A stretch of DNA of 64,000 nt from Fonticella tunisiensis (GCF_004364155.1 NZ_SOAZ01000012.1:33572-97571), one strand, 5' to 3'; positions 25,102 through 35,173 are shown, numbered from the stretch's first letter. Program-made: numbers and translations. The notes: generated from the letters alone by a model not told the origin.

Positions 25102-25163
25102 AGGGACAGTTAATAACTTTTTAGCCTAATGAGGCTAACTTAAAAAAGAATGAACTGTCCCCT
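25102..25163. repeat. Palindromic 3' element, copy 1
   Basis: Outer stem GGGACAGTT / AACTGTCCC and inner stem TTAGCC...GGCTAA, about 62 bp. It is ~75% identical to a second copy at 31273-31326, sharing ACTTTTTAGCC, AGGCTAA and AATGAAC. It lies just after thiE. It may act as a terminator/stabiliser or be a small mobile repeat. Confidence 0.7.
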
Positions 25164-25270
25164 ATTTGCTTCGAAATTCTTAACATCCTCTTCTAAAGAT
25201 TTTCCCGCTTTAAAGGGCTTGATACCATATATCCATATGTGCTTAATGAAGCGTGAATTATATCGTAAAT

Positions 25271-25298
25271 AAAAACCGGGCAATTAAGCCTGGTTTTT
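25271..25298 (-). terminator. Terminator of the CehA-like gene
   Basis: On the minus strand: AAAAACCAGGC, 6-nt loop, GCCCGGTTTTTATTT. It lies 7 bp after the stop codon. Confidence 0.88.
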
Positions 25299-25304
25299 AT
25301 TATA

Positions 25305-28300
25305 TTATTCAGCCTTTCTTTTACGAACTACCATAAATACCCCTGCACCTAAAGCAAGAATGCCCAGTGTTATAAGAAGGTTTCTATCAACGGGTGACCC
25401 TGTCTTGGGAATAACCTTTGAACCATCTGAACTTATTGGTGTATCTATTCCGCCAGAATTTCCTGGTTGCTCTATATTCCCTGGTGTAGTTGTTTCATTA
25501 GCTTTTACAACGATTTTACATTCTGCACTATAGCTTCCGTCCTCAGTGGTTACAGTTATTGTTGCCTTTCCTTCCTTTAATGCCGTTACCTTTCCATTGT
25601 TATCTACCCTGGCCACAGCTTCGTTGTCAGACTTCCAGCTAACATTCTTGTTTGTTGCATTATCAGGAGTTATTGATGCCTTAAGGTTTAATGTATCTCC
25701 AACCTTAAGCTCGGCATTCGTTTTATCAAGGCTTATTCCTGTTACTAACACAGCTGAATTTACCAGAACAATCTCTGAAGTGTTTCTAACCCTTATTCTG
25801 TGCCCCTCCGGATCCTCTGATGCAAGACCAACTGCACTTACAACATCACCCACCTTAATTCTTCTATCCCATTTACCGAGCATGTCAGGATTGTCTGTAT
25901 CATCTCCAATATATCCATTTACATATATTCTTGCTTCTCCACTGCCATCATCAAGGAATAGTGAGTTCTCTGTCATTTTTGTTACCTTACCTTCAACCTT
26001 AACAAGCCATCCTTCATTTTCCTCAAGCATACTCTCGTAGGTTTTCATTACCCTTGGTTCAACAAGCTCTATGTTGCTGCCCAATATTTCAATGTCATAG
26101 TTTTCATTTGAAAGCTGAAGCTCAGCATCCCCATCATACTGGTCAACCTTTCCTATTACCCTAACCTTTGAACCAAGCGGAAGGGACTTGTTTGAAACAC
26201 CAAACACTGTAATTCCACCAGTTTCGTCCTGAACATAGAATACGTCAAAGAAGGCTGTATTTTTAACTGCTGCCTTTGAAGCTGCCGTGACTCTTCCTTC
26301 AACCATGAACTTCTTTCCAAGGTTATCTAAAATTCCATCCCTGTCTTTATCTTCCCTAACCTGTGCGATAGTTGAAAGCTTAGGCCTTGTCATCCAGCCA
26401 AGTATGTTTTGTGTTATCTGCCTGTTTGCATATTCGTTATCTCCTGTAGTTTCAAAGTCTGAGAAGAAGGTTGTTCCTGCAACTATTAGCTTACCTCCTC
26501 CAGGAAGAACTTCTGCTGCAAGGGAGTAAACGTTACCCTTCTCAACCGGAGCTGCATCATTTTGAAGGTCGGAATCTAATGTTTCTGTTGTTTCGTGGCC
26601 CTTTATAAGCCAATCAACAGCCGAATCACTTCCACCATCTTTAAGTATCACAGAGCATCCGCTGTATGCACTGTAGGTAAGCCCCTCTGGAATGTTGTTC
26701 GTGAGTCCATATTTTGTTGATACATAATCATCAAAATATAGTCTATATTCCTGTCCCCCATTTGAAGTTTTATCTATGACCTCATCATCGTTAAACCTCA
26801 GGTTAGAGCCTATAGCTTCAAGAATTCTGTTGCCCTGATTTGAGTTCTCATAGGCTTTTTCGGTTACACCTTTATCATTGTAATCTGCCCTTGATGTTAT
26901 GATAAGTGAACCGCCATTAGTCACGAAGTTCTTTATTACATCTATCTCTGCATCTGTAAAGTTTGACCTAAAGAGATTATATCTTGAATCATCCTTACTT
27001 TGAGGGTCTGTTATTATAAGAATCCTTGCATCCCGCAAATCCTCTTGTGTTAAGGCGTCCTTATTCTCATAAAACAGGAACTTTCTATCTGAAAGTATTC
27101 CCTTAAGGGCAGTTATTTTGTTTGAATAGTCTCCGCTAACATACTGATTATAGTGTCCCGCATCTACTACAACCTTTACTATGTCATCCTTATTGGCAAC
27201 CTCAACCTTTGTACTTGCTGTAAATGCTCTGTCCTCTCCATTTATGTTAAGGGTCGTGGCTGCATATATGATGTAGCTGCCTGCCTTATCAGGCGTCCAG
27301 TTAATTAATGTGTCGGCTGTTCCTCTAATTGGTATTTCTGAAATTGTTTTTTCCTCTATTTTGTTTTCTGGTTTTATTTCGTTTACGAAGAATTCAACCT
27401 TTACATCCTTTAGGGCCTCATCGCCATTATTAAAAAGTGTTGCCTTTAAATCCACCGGGTTATTGGTAATATAGATATTTTGGGAAGCCTCAACCTTTGA
27501 TATTCCTGCTGATATATTGGCCCCTGTCCAAACCGGTGCTGTAACTGCAATATCTTTATCTTCCTGATCAACTCTTACATAATAGTATGAGTATTGTGGA
27601 CTTAAGGTTAAACTCCAATCCGCAGTATTTGAATCAAAATTCTTAGATGCCGCAACAACTCCACCGTTGGTTATTATTGAAACCTTGCCTATTTTATCGG
27701 ATATATCAGGGTCCTGAATACTTATATTTATATCAAGGGATGATGGATTTGAAAGGAAGGAGCCCATCACCTTGTCATTAGCCTTAAACATTATCCTGAG
27801 GTTCTCATCTTCAGTTGCGTATACCCTCATCTTTCTTAATGCATCATATACGTACTCCCTTGAAAGTGCCGGTGCTAAAACCACTGTCCTTGCAGTATTT
27901 GCAGTTACCCAATTGGCCTTATGGTTGTCCTGGTTATTTGTTGGAGCCACGTGCCACCCCTTATCAAGTGCCCTGGTATAATATTCATAGCTTGGAAAGT
28001 ATCCTGAGCCCCTAACCGGACCCTCACCGTTTCCCACTTCTATAAGATTTACTACACTGTCAACCTGAGGGTCATAATATCCAAAGTCGCCAAAGTCCCC
28101 GAATGTGGTTCCCGGATGGTTGAACTGGGATATGGACATAGGATATTTCTTTATTTCATTGTAGTACATTGGAAGGTCAACCGATTTACCATCTATCTTG
28201 CTGTTTCTTGAAAGAAATCCTGGAGTATTAAAGGTATTTATGTGTCCCCAACCTCCTGTGCTTCCGCTCCAGGTCATTTCAAATCCTGCAATGGCTGCAA

Positions 28301-30989
28301 ACTTACCATCTTCATTGTACTTATCTGCAATTTCATGGAGTTTCTTCCACTCGTTGCTTGCAGAACCATCGGCAAGGGTTGCACTTGTATCATTGTCAAG
28401 GGAATTTGAGTGGTCAGTTACTGCGAAGAAATCGGCCTTTGCAGTATTTTTCGCCCAGTCATAGGCCTCCTCAGGGGTTCCCTGTCCATCAGAGTAGTTT
28501 GTATGGCTGTGGAGCTGTCCAAAGTATATGTTATACTCTTCCTTACCAACATAAAAGTTCCATTCCATTATGCCGGTGTTTGGAACAGGTGCCTTGTCCC
28601 TTAATTCAAGCTTAACATAGTGGATCCCCTTTGAAAGGTCCTGCTCCGGTGTGTAGGATATTCCATCCTCTGTAATAACTGCCTTATCTGTAACATCGGT
28701 ATTATCCAGGTACAACCTTGCTGAGCCTGTATCAATTCCAGACCCTGTATCTTTGTATTTAGCGCTTATAACAGGCCTTAAATTTTCCCCTGTAAATTCA
28801 CCACTTCCGGGTGTCATATCAGAGATTTCAGGGCCTAAAAGGTCTGAATCGGTAATATTTACTTTATATGGAGAGTTTTTATCCTCCGGGGATGTTACTG
28901 TATTTGTTCCGTCTGTAGCTTCAATATAATATTCAAGCCCTGTAGTGCTTAGATCCTCCCTTGGAATCGATGCTGAATAGTTGCCATTTAAAAGTTCCAT
29001 TTCCATAGACTTATAGGTTGTTTGTCCAATTGCTCTGTAGTAAAGCTTAACTGCCGCAACCCTTTTATTGTCCGTAACCTTTGCGGTTATATCAAGGTTT
29101 GCAGATGTACTCCCTTCAGTAACGGGATCGTGTGTTATAGCAGGAGGTGTTGTATCCTCTCCTACTGTTCCACCCTCAAAGCCGTCCATAGTATGTATAC
29201 CCAGGTCATCAAAATAATTTATATTCTTAATATCCCACTCCTTTGACGGATCGAAGGCATCGCTTGAATTGCTATCACCTTTTGTAACCGTGCTTTTTCT
29301 AATGAGTGTATGGTCGACTGTTGCACCGCTTCCCCATGATGTACCGGGGTCAAAACCTACCTGGCCGAAGGAATCTATAACTACTCCATCGTGCTCAAGG
29401 GTTAAGGCATCATCACCATTAAAGTTTGCAACTCCTGAGATTATATCGGCTCTACTCTTTATTGCATCAGCTGCACTGCTGTTTGCAATTACATATACAT
29501 CCCCATTTGCCAATGTTCCTGCGAGATTTAAAGTATTGCCTGGTGTTGTAGAACCATTTGAGTAAAGCTTTAGAGTATACTTTGACAGATCTACATCTTT
29601 ACCGGTTCCATTGAATATCTCAATTGCCTTGTTGTTGCTGCTACCCTCAATGTACTCCGATATGAAAAGGTCGTCAGCAAACACACCCTGATGTAGAACA
29701 ATGTCTGAGGTATTTCTAACCCTTAGCTGATAATCCTTATATTGCGAAACTATTGCCGTTACATCTACCTTGTCCCCTTCCTTAATATCCATTAAAGAAG
29801 GTATTTTATAGATATTAATCGTTCCAGTGTCATCGGTAAGGGTCGTATTTCCTGTTGTGTTTATAGCCCCAAGGATTGCTCCCTTAATCTTTACGAGCTG
29901 GCCTTCATAGGCTTCCCCTATTTGGCTTATTTTTACAACCTTTGGCTGTGGGAGTGCATTATTGCTGCTTTCAGCAGTAACGTCTGAATTTGACGCAGGC
30001 TTTATTTCAAGCAGACCATTGTATATTGCAAGGGGACCCTTTACAACTATCTGGTCTCCAACCTTTAAATCAAGCCCATATTTATACACATTAATTCCTG
30101 CAGCATCGTCCTGTATATAGTAGTTGCTCCCATCTACCCAGGTTACTATTCCTCTGACCGCTACAATTGTGTTCTCAGGCTTCTGCCTGGCTTCAGCTAT
30201 AGAAAGAATACTTGCCGGCTTAACTGTAACTTCACAGGTATCCCTATATCCTCCATCCTCTGTTATTGCAGCAATTATGGCCTTTCCTTCCTTTATGCCC
30301 TTAACTACTCCGCCATTTACCTGTGCAACGGTTTCATCGCTCGATGACCAGATTATATTTTTGTTTGTTGCATCCTGAGGCTGAACCCATGCTTCAAGGG
30401 TTATTGCGTTTCCAACCTCAACCTCTGCAGTTTGTTTATCAATAGTTATTCCTGTAACCCTGACTGTTTCACCCTCATCCACTGTTCCTGTGATTTTCAC
30501 ATCGTCAAAGGATAGGTTACCTGCAACTTTTGTATAGCTAAACTTAACTTGAACTATATTACTGTTAAGTGGATATGTTTTTATAACACCTGATGTTGGA
30601 AGAGGCTTTATGTTGTCCAGTATAGCCCAGTTTGTTCCATCAAACTGCTCAACTAATAAGGATGAATTTGCATCTGTACCCTGTCCCTTTATCCAGAAGG
30701 ACAGAACCTTTGGATCTTTAAATTGAGGAGTTACAATGCCGTCTGCTGAACTGTCTAATTTTAATGAAGGAGATGCTAGTCCATAATTTCCCGATGTAGT
30801 ATATGTGCCTTCTATATTGTTAAACGTCCATCCTTGTGGTGCTGTCTTCCCGCTATCAAAGCCTTCGTCTATAAGTGTTACTTCAACGGCAATGGCTTTT
30901 TTAACATTAGCAAACATCATAAAGTTGCTTAGCACAAAGGTCAGTGCCAAAATTAAGCTTAAAAACCTCTTCTCCCTTTTACCTTTCAT
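25305..30989 (-). CDS. Giant wall-anchored multidomain protein with a CehA/McbA-type PHP metallohydrolase domain
   Basis: 1894 residues from ATG 30989 (GGGGGG upstream). Layout: signal peptide (1-~35, ending AIAVE); a jelly-roll-like region; BIG2 Ig-like domain ~176-258 (VRVTGITIDKQTAEVEVGN); OB-fold-like repeats ~260-430; lamin-tail domain ~433-560 (FISEYIEGSSNNKAIEIFNG); Ig-like repeats; PHP/CehA domain from ~825 (FGQLHSHTNYSDGQGTPEEA, FFAVTDHSNS, FNHPGTTFGD); CARDB-like segment; a GATase-like segment ~1270-1500 (ARILIITDPQS, GGSLIITSRAD); OB-fold-like repeats; a second BIG2 ~1750-1830; then IPKTG, a hydrophobic helix and RKRKAE, a sortase anchor. The set suggests a surface phosphodiesterase or nuclease; the substrate is unknown. 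No sortase is in the window. Confidence 0.85.
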   Translation of the reverse strand: MKGKREKRFLSLILALTFVLSNFMMFANVKKAIAVEVTLIDEGFDSGKTAPQGWTFNNIEGTYTTSGNYGLASPSLKLDSSADGIVTPQFKDPKVLSFWIKGQGTDANSSLLVEQFDGTNWAILDNIKPLPTSGVIKTYPLNSNIVQVKFSYTKVAGNLSFDDVKITGTVDEGETVRVTGITIDKQTAEVEVGNAITLEAWVQPQDATNKNIIWSSSDETVAQVNGGVVKGIKEGKAIIAAITEDGGYRDTCEVTVKPASILSIAEARQKPENTIVAVRGIVTWVDGSNYYIQDDAAGINVYKYGLDLKVGDQIVVKGPLAIYNGLLEIKPASNSDVTAESSNNALPQPKVVKISQIGEAYEGQLVKIKGAILGAINTTGNTTLTDDTGTINIYKIPSLMDIKEGDKVDVTAIVSQYKDYQLRVRNTSDIVLHQGVFADDLFISEYIEGSSNNKAIEIFNGTGKDVDLSKYTLKLYSNGSTTPGNTLNLAGTLANGDVYVIANSSAADAIKSRADIISGVANFNGDDALTLEHDGVVIDSFGQVGFDPGTSWGSGATVDHTLIRKSTVTKGDSNSSDAFDPSKEWDIKNINYFDDLGIHTMDGFEGGTVGEDTTPPAITHDPVTEGSTSANLDITAKVTDNKRVAAVKLYYRAIGQTTYKSMEMELLNGNYSASIPREDLSTTGLEYYIEATDGTNTVTSPEDKNSPYKVNITDSDLLGPEISDMTPGSGEFTGENLRPVISAKYKDTGSGIDTGSARLYLDNTDVTDKAVITEDGISYTPEQDLSKGIHYVKLELRDKAPVPNTGIMEWNFYVGKEEYNIYFGQLHSHTNYSDGQGTPEEAYDWAKNTAKADFFAVTDHSNSLDNDTSATLADGSASNEWKKLHEIADKYNEDGKFAAIAGFEMTWSGSTGGWGHINTFNTPGFLSRNSKIDGKSVDLPMYYNEIKKYPMSISQFNHPGTTFGDFGDFGYYDPQVDSVVNLIEVGNGEGPVRGSGYFPSYEYYTRALDKGWHVAPTNNQDNHKANWVTANTARTVVLAPALSREYVYDALRKMRVYATEDENLRIMFKANDKVMGSFLSNPSSLDINISIQDPDISDKIGKVSIITNGGVVAASKNFDSNTADWSLTLSPQYSYYYVRVDQEDKDIAVTAPVWTGANISAGISKVEASQNIYITNNPVDLKATLFNNGDEALKDVKVEFFVNEIKPENKIEEKTISEIPIRGTADTLINWTPDKAGSYIIYAATTLNINGEDRAFTASTKVEVANKDDIVKVVVDAGHYNQYVSGDYSNKITALKGILSDRKFLFYENKDALTQEDLRDARILIITDPQSKDDSRYNLFRSNFTDAEIDVIKNFVTNGGSLIITSRADYNDKGVTEKAYENSNQGNRILEAIGSNLRFNDDEVIDKTSNGGQEYRLYFDDYVSTKYGLTNNIPEGLTYSAYSGCSVILKDGGSDSAVDWLIKGHETTETLDSDLQNDAAPVEKGNVYSLAAEVLPGGGKLIVAGTTFFSDFETTGDNEYANRQITQNILGWMTRPKLSTIAQVREDKDRDGILDNLGKKFMVEGRVTAASKAAVKNTAFFDVFYVQDETGGITVFGVSNKSLPLGSKVRVIGKVDQYDGDAELQLSNENYDIEILGSNIELVEPRVMKTYESMLEENEGWLVKVEGKVTKMTENSLFLDDGSGEARIYVNGYIGDDTDNPDMLGKWDRRIKVGDVVSAVGLASEDPEGHRIRVRNTSEIVLVNSAVLVTGISLDKTNAELKVGDTLNLKASITPDNATNKNVSWKSDNEAVARVDNNGKVTALKEGKATITVTTEDGSYSAECKIVVKANETTTPGNIEQPGNSGGIDTPISSDGSKVIPKTGSPVDRNLLITLGILALGAGVFMVVRKRKAE

Positions 30990-31272
30990 CAATACCCCCC
31001 CAGTTAATAATACTTGATGTTATAATTTTTCACCTTAATCTTTCACTTCACCCCTTATGAATTGCTTCTATTTATGTTAAAAAATTTAAGTTACTTAAAG
31101 AAAAAACGATTGACTTCTTAATAAATTCCAGGGAGGATTTGATTTCGAATGGTATTAATTTTATAAGCCTATAATAGATTTTATGAATTTTTTTGAAAAT
31201 TATGAAGTTTATTGATAGTATCTTTAAATATCAATTTCAAAGTCACCTCTGAAAGCTTCAAGCTAACCATGT

Positions 31273-31326
31273 ACGGTTCATTACTTTTTAGCCCCTTAAG
31301 GCTAATTTAATAAAGGAATGAACCGT
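31273..31326. repeat. Palindromic 3' element, copy 2
   Basis: Outer stem ACGGTTCATT / AATGAACCGT and inner TTAGCC / GGCTAA. It matches the 25102 copy through ACTTTTTAGCC-(5 nt)-AGGCTAA-(5 nt)-AAAG-AATGAAC. It lies 10 bp past the stop of the amine oxidase gene. The rest of the 30990-31272 gap is AT-rich, with no ORF or RNA I recognise. Confidence 0.7.
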
Positions 31327-31335
31327 TCCTTTTGC

Positions 31336-33048
31336 TTATCTTTGCCTTGCGGCATTATATGCAAGGTTGTTTGCTGCAATCATCCCTGTATAGAGGGCCC
31401 CCTGAATCCATCCCAGGGTTGCTGAAGTATGTTCGCCTGCAAAGTATACCCTGCCGTTGTATTCAGGCTTTAGCATATCATATGAAAAAATCCTCCTTTG
31501 TCCGGGGTTAAGTATTGTAAAGGCCCCCTTAAACCATGGCTCCCTATTCCAGTGCACAGTTTTATAATCTAAAACTATGGAATCCATGTAGCCCTCAGGA
31601 AGCCCATGAACCTTTTCCACCTGCCTTTTAATAAGCCTTATTCTCCTCTCCTCCTCCATATTCCCAAGCCTTATTGCATCCTGATTGAAATTGTATGAAG
31701 CCGTAAGAACTCCTGACTCATATGGGCTGCAGCCTTTAACATACCCATCTTCTCCATAAAATTTTTTACAACCTGCATGATCAGGTGGATAAATAATTGA
31801 CTGAATCATCATATCAGTTGTTGATACACCGCCTGCTATCCTTCCATAGTGTCTATCCTCCTCCCAGAAGCGCTTACGACACAGGAATATGGTCTTTTGG
31901 GATGAAGAATAGTTAATCTCTCTTATTGCCTGCATCTTTCTATTGCTAAACAAAGGATATATTTCTACTTCTCTTAATGTTGAATATGGTATTGCGCATA
32001 TAACATAATCAAAGACTTCCTTCATGGGATGGCCAATTTCCTTATTTTCATATTTTAGAACAACCTTTTCGCCTTTTGCCGATTTATATATTCCAGTTAC
32101 CCAATTACCGCACTTTAAGAATACTTTTCCTAAATCTTCATGGGATATATTCTTATACTCTGAAGGATATGGCGAAATCAGGGATTTATAAAAGGCAAGA
32201 GGAAGCTTTGCCATTCCTCCATTTATATGATACATGTAAGTAAACGATGCAGAATAATCTTCTTGAATGGCATTGCTGTAGGAATTGTATAAAAATGCTC
32301 CAAATGGATCTATACTTGTTAAAAGGTTTATAGCCTCATCGCTGAGTTTTAAATCCTCTAAAACCTGCCGGACACTTGAATTTATAAAGTAATTGTATTC
32401 ATAATCATATTCCGGAAGTATCCTTAATATTTCGGTTCTAACCGAAGGAGATAGCTTTTTAAGAGGATATAAAGAGACATATTCATAAAGCTTATTCCAT
32501 GGTATGCTCCTCTCCCACTCCTTAAGATTGAACAGAGGATATATTTTTTCAGTTATGTTTCTACCCTGTGAATCATTTCTTACTCTTGTATTTTTAACAT
32601 ATACAAAGGCATTGGGATTTGATTGTATGAATGGAATCGTATCAAGCTTAAATAGATTGATGTAGTGCCATGTGGTCTCATGTGAAACGGGTATTCTAAT
32701 TGCTCCAAGCTCCCCGTAGAGTTTACCTTCATTATCAAAGTAATGGGTATAGACCCTTCCTCCAATGCGGTCATTAATTGCCTCAAATATAGTTATATCA
32801 AACCCTAGTTTTCTAAGCTCAAAGGCAGCCGACAAACCGGCAAGTCCTCCACCAATGATGCCAACCTTTTTGCCCTTGAATTTTCCCGAAGGTATGTAGT
32901 TTGTTATTTCGGGCGGTGGGCTAAGGAGGTTTATAATATTTTCATAATCCTCAATTCTTCCTTCTTTTATCAAAACTGCTTTTAGTAGTTCATGCCTCTT
33001 AGCATTAGTCGGATTTGGGGGCTGAAGGCGATATTTATCCATATCCAT
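31336..33048 (-). CDS. FAD-dependent flavin amine oxidase family protein
   Basis: 570 residues. A ~60-residue N-terminal extension precedes the Rossmann FAD motif KVGIIGGGLAGLSAAFEL (GGGLAG at 66-71). The acidic end of the second strand (ITIFEA) and RIGGRVYTH follow, and the C-terminal flavin motif is GRVYFAGEHTSATLGWIQGA. This is the monoamine oxidase / L-amino-acid oxidase / tryptophan 2-monooxygenase superfamily. The substrate cannot be assigned, and an O2-using oxidase would be unusual in a strict anaerobe, so a dehydrogenase or desaturase role is possible. No signal peptide is visible. It is a single-gene unit. Confidence 0.85.
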   Translation of the reverse strand: MDMDKYRLQPPNPTNAKRHELLKAVLIKEGRIEDYENIINLLSPPPEITNYIPSGKFKGKKVGIIGGGLAGLSAAFELRKLGFDITIFEAINDRIGGRVYTHYFDNEGKLYGELGAIRIPVSHETTWHYINLFKLDTIPFIQSNPNAFVYVKNTRVRNDSQGRNITEKIYPLFNLKEWERSIPWNKLYEYVSLYPLKKLSPSVRTEILRILPEYDYEYNYFINSSVRQVLEDLKLSDEAINLLTSIDPFGAFLYNSYSNAIQEDYSASFTYMYHINGGMAKLPLAFYKSLISPYPSEYKNISHEDLGKVFLKCGNWVTGIYKSAKGEKVVLKYENKEIGHPMKEVFDYVICAIPYSTLREVEIYPLFSNRKMQAIREINYSSSQKTIFLCRKRFWEEDRHYGRIAGGVSTTDMMIQSIIYPPDHAGCKKFYGEDGYVKGCSPYESGVLTASYNFNQDAIRLGNMEEERRIRLIKRQVEKVHGLPEGYMDSIVLDYKTVHWNREPWFKGAFTILNPGQRRIFSYDMLKPEYNGRVYFAGEHTSATLGWIQGALYTGMIAANNLAYNAARQR

Positions 33049-33480
33049 AAATCAAATAACTCCTTAGAATTACTTATCTGTAATATTTTAATTGATTCAT
33101 CTGTAAAATATGATGAAAACTTTTCAAATCCAGAAAGGTGTAAAAGAAATTAAATTAGAAAAACTTCACAAACTATAATATATTCGAAGATATTCGATTT
33201 GAAATGCAACTACACCTTTTGGAGTGTTACGTATTCCAAACTTTTTCTGCTATTTTGTGGGCAGTAAGGTTATCTAAAATTACATGCAAAGTTATAAATT
33301 GTAATTATTTATTTGAAATATTTTGTATAATATTAACAAATATTCTTTATATTTTGAAATATTTCGTTTATAATTAAATTAGGAAATAAAACTGATCTCC
33401 GCAATTCTGTATCTGTCAAAAGCATAATAGCCTCGGATTGACATGATTACCGATTAAAAATTGAAGGGAGCAATGCTGTT
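33049..33480. other. Intergenic region between amine oxidase and zinc-ribbon genes
   Basis: 432 bp, AT-rich. I see promoter-like TTTATAAT near 33368-33375 and a good AAGGGAG before the zinc-ribbon ATG. I see no ORF, named RNA or long inverted repeat. Confidence 0.4.
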
Positions 33481-33675
33481 ATGAAAAAATGCCCCAAATG
33501 CAATGGAAGGTTAACTACAGTGTATAACATGAGGAAAAAGACATTTTCCTACAGATGCAATAAATGTAGTGCTGAATTTTCCGGCGATGGGCAGGAGAAG
33601 GAAAAGGTGTACGATCTTGGCTCCGATTTGAAGCTGCTTAAAATATTTAATCGTGCAAGAAGAGGCTTAAGATAA
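33481..33675 (+). CDS. Small zinc-ribbon protein
   Basis: 64 residues. KKCPKCNGRL and YRCNKCSAEF give two CxxC knuckles ~20 residues apart, a zinc ribbon, followed by a charged C-terminal tail (LKLLKIFNRARRGLR). The ATG has AAGGGAG 8 nt upstream, and a clean terminator follows, so it is a real monocistronic gene. The role is unknown; similar tiny zinc ribbons bind nucleic acid or serve as subunits of larger machines. Confidence 0.75.
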   Translation: MKKCPKCNGRLTTVYNMRKKTFSYRCNKCSAEFSGDGQEKEKVYDLGSDLKLLKIFNRARRGLR

Positions 33676-33700
33676 ATATATAAAAAATTATTATATTAAA

Positions 33701-33735
33701 AACACTATCGGTTCCCAGTCCCGATAGTGTTTTTT
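33701..33735 (+). terminator. Terminator of the zinc-ribbon gene
   Basis: 11-bp perfect stem AACACTATCGG / CCGATAGTGTT, 9-nt loop, then TTTTTG. It may serve both this gene and the convergent SPFH gene. Confidence 0.9.
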
Positions 33736-33761
33736 GTAAATTATCCTGTAAATATCTGTAA

Positions 33762-34697
33762 TTAACGATCCTTTAGGACTTCCTTTATTGCGGCTATGCT
33801 TCCAAGGGATGACACTGCCTCTGTTGGAAGTATAAGCTTGTTTGCCGGATTCTTTGCCATCTCCTGAAGAGCTTCAACCTGCTTTAACGCAATTACCGTT
33901 TCATTTGTTCCAGATTCTATAATCGCTCTGTTTACCATCGCAACGGCCTCAGCCTGGGCCCTTGCTATTTCCTCTATGGCCCTTGCCTTACCCTCTGCCT
34001 CAAGGAGCTGCGATTCCTTAAGCCCTTCTGCACGCCTTATGTTTGCTTCCTTTTCAGCCTCGGCCTGAAGGATTTTTGCCTGCTTTTCACCCTCCGCCCT
34101 TGCGATTGCTGCCTGCTTTTCACCCTCTGCCTGAAGTATTGCGGCACGCTTATCCCTTTCTGCCTTCATCTGCTTTTCCATTGCCTGTTGAATTTCAGCC
34201 GGTGGAATGATATTTTTGATTTCAACGGATAAAATCTTAATTCCATAGGCGTCAGTTATTTCATCAACAACCTTCAAAAGCTCCGAGTTGATCTTGTCCC
34301 TTCCTGAAAGCACCTCATCAAGCGTCATGTTGCCTACTATGTTTCTCATGTTGGTTATTGTTGAATATATAATACCTGCCTTGTAGTTTTCTATGTTGTA
34401 TACTGCATCCTTTGCATTCATAACCTTATAGAATATAACATTGTCAATTGAAATTTTTACGTTATCCTTTGTAATAACGCTCTGTGGCTCTATATCAAGT
34501 ATCTGCTGCTTTGTTGAAATCTTCTTTCTTACAAAGTCAACGAAGGGGATTAAAAAGTGCCAGCCTGGATCTAAAACCCTGTAGAACTGTCCAAATCTTT
34601 CAATTACAAGTTGATATCCTGTGTTTACAATTTTAATTGACATTAATACAAGCACCAGTGCAAGTACGATAATAATGGCTATAATGATCCTTTCCAT
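33762..34697 (-). CDS. SPFH/stomatin-like (slipin, QmcA-type) membrane protein
   Basis: 311 residues. One N-terminal membrane helix (IIIAIIIVLALVLVLMSIKI) precedes an SPFH domain with GYQLVIERFGQFYRVLDPGWH. A long Ala/Glu/Lys-rich coiled coil follows, with EGEKQAAIARAEGEKQAKIL repeats at ~190-240. It is of the HflC/QmcA/stomatin class, which forms large membrane microdomain assemblies. The nfeD gene lies 13 bp upstream on the same strand, the usual NfeD-slipin pairing; the NfeD OB-fold partner is thought to act with the scaffold. Confidence 0.93.
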   Translation of the reverse strand: MERIIIAIIIVLALVLVLMSIKIVNTGYQLVIERFGQFYRVLDPGWHFLIPFVDFVRKKISTKQQILDIEPQSVITKDNVKISIDNVIFYKVMNAKDAVYNIENYKAGIIYSTITNMRNIVGNMTLDEVLSGRDKINSELLKVVDEITDAYGIKILSVEIKNIIPPAEIQQAMEKQMKAERDKRAAILQAEGEKQAAIARAEGEKQAKILQAEAEKEANIRRAEGLKESQLLEAEGKARAIEEIARAQAEAVAMVNRAIIESGTNETVIALKQVEALQEMAKNPANKLILPTEAVSSLGSIAAIKEVLKDR

Positions 34698-34710
34698 AAT
34701 TTAAGCCTCC

Positions 34711-35130
34711 CTATTTTTTAATTATAAGTTTGTTGCCCTTTATGCCTATAATTTCAACCGTATCGCCCTTATTTACAGCCTCTCCTGCATTTTCAACCGT
34801 CCAATAGATCCCATCAATCTTAAGTTTGCCTCTATCAATAATGTCATCTTCCACTGTAATTTTTCTTCCGATATACTCCTCCTCCATTCTCAGAGTTTTA
34901 GGTATTGTACCTTTAAGTCTTTTCCTGACCCACAAATATTCAAGTGCTATTGCAGCAGCACTTACAAAGGCAAATACGATAAATTGAACTAAAAATGAAG
35001 CTCCAATCATTTGAGAAATTATTGCAGCTATACCTCCAACTGTAAATCCGGAGAAGAAGAAGCTTGTTGTAACTATATCCAATACCAGAGCAGCTGCTGA
35101 CACTACAACCCACAGCACTATATATTCCAT
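34711..35130 (-). CDS. NfeD-like membrane protein
   Basis: 139 residues: three membrane helices (SAAALVLDIVTTSFFFSGFT etc.), then a C-terminal OB-fold with LRMEEEYIGRKITVEDDIID, GKLKIDGIYWTVENAGEAVN and KGDTVEIIGIKGNKLII. This is the short NfeD (NfeD1b) form without the ClpP-like protease domain, which always neighbours a slipin. The promoter lies in the 266-bp divergent region with the DUF1836 gene, where a 17-bp palindrome sits ~44 bp upstream of its start. Confidence 0.92.
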   Translation of the reverse strand: MEYIVLWVVVSAAALVLDIVTTSFFFSGFTVGGIAAIISQMIGASFLVQFIVFAFVSAAAIALEYLWVRKRLKGTIPKTLRMEEEYIGRKITVEDDIIDRGKLKIDGIYWTVENAGEAVNKGDTVEIIGIKGNKLIIKK

Positions 35131-35173
35131 ATTACTCCCCCCTTTACAAATTTATTTCTTAATATAAGTTAAC

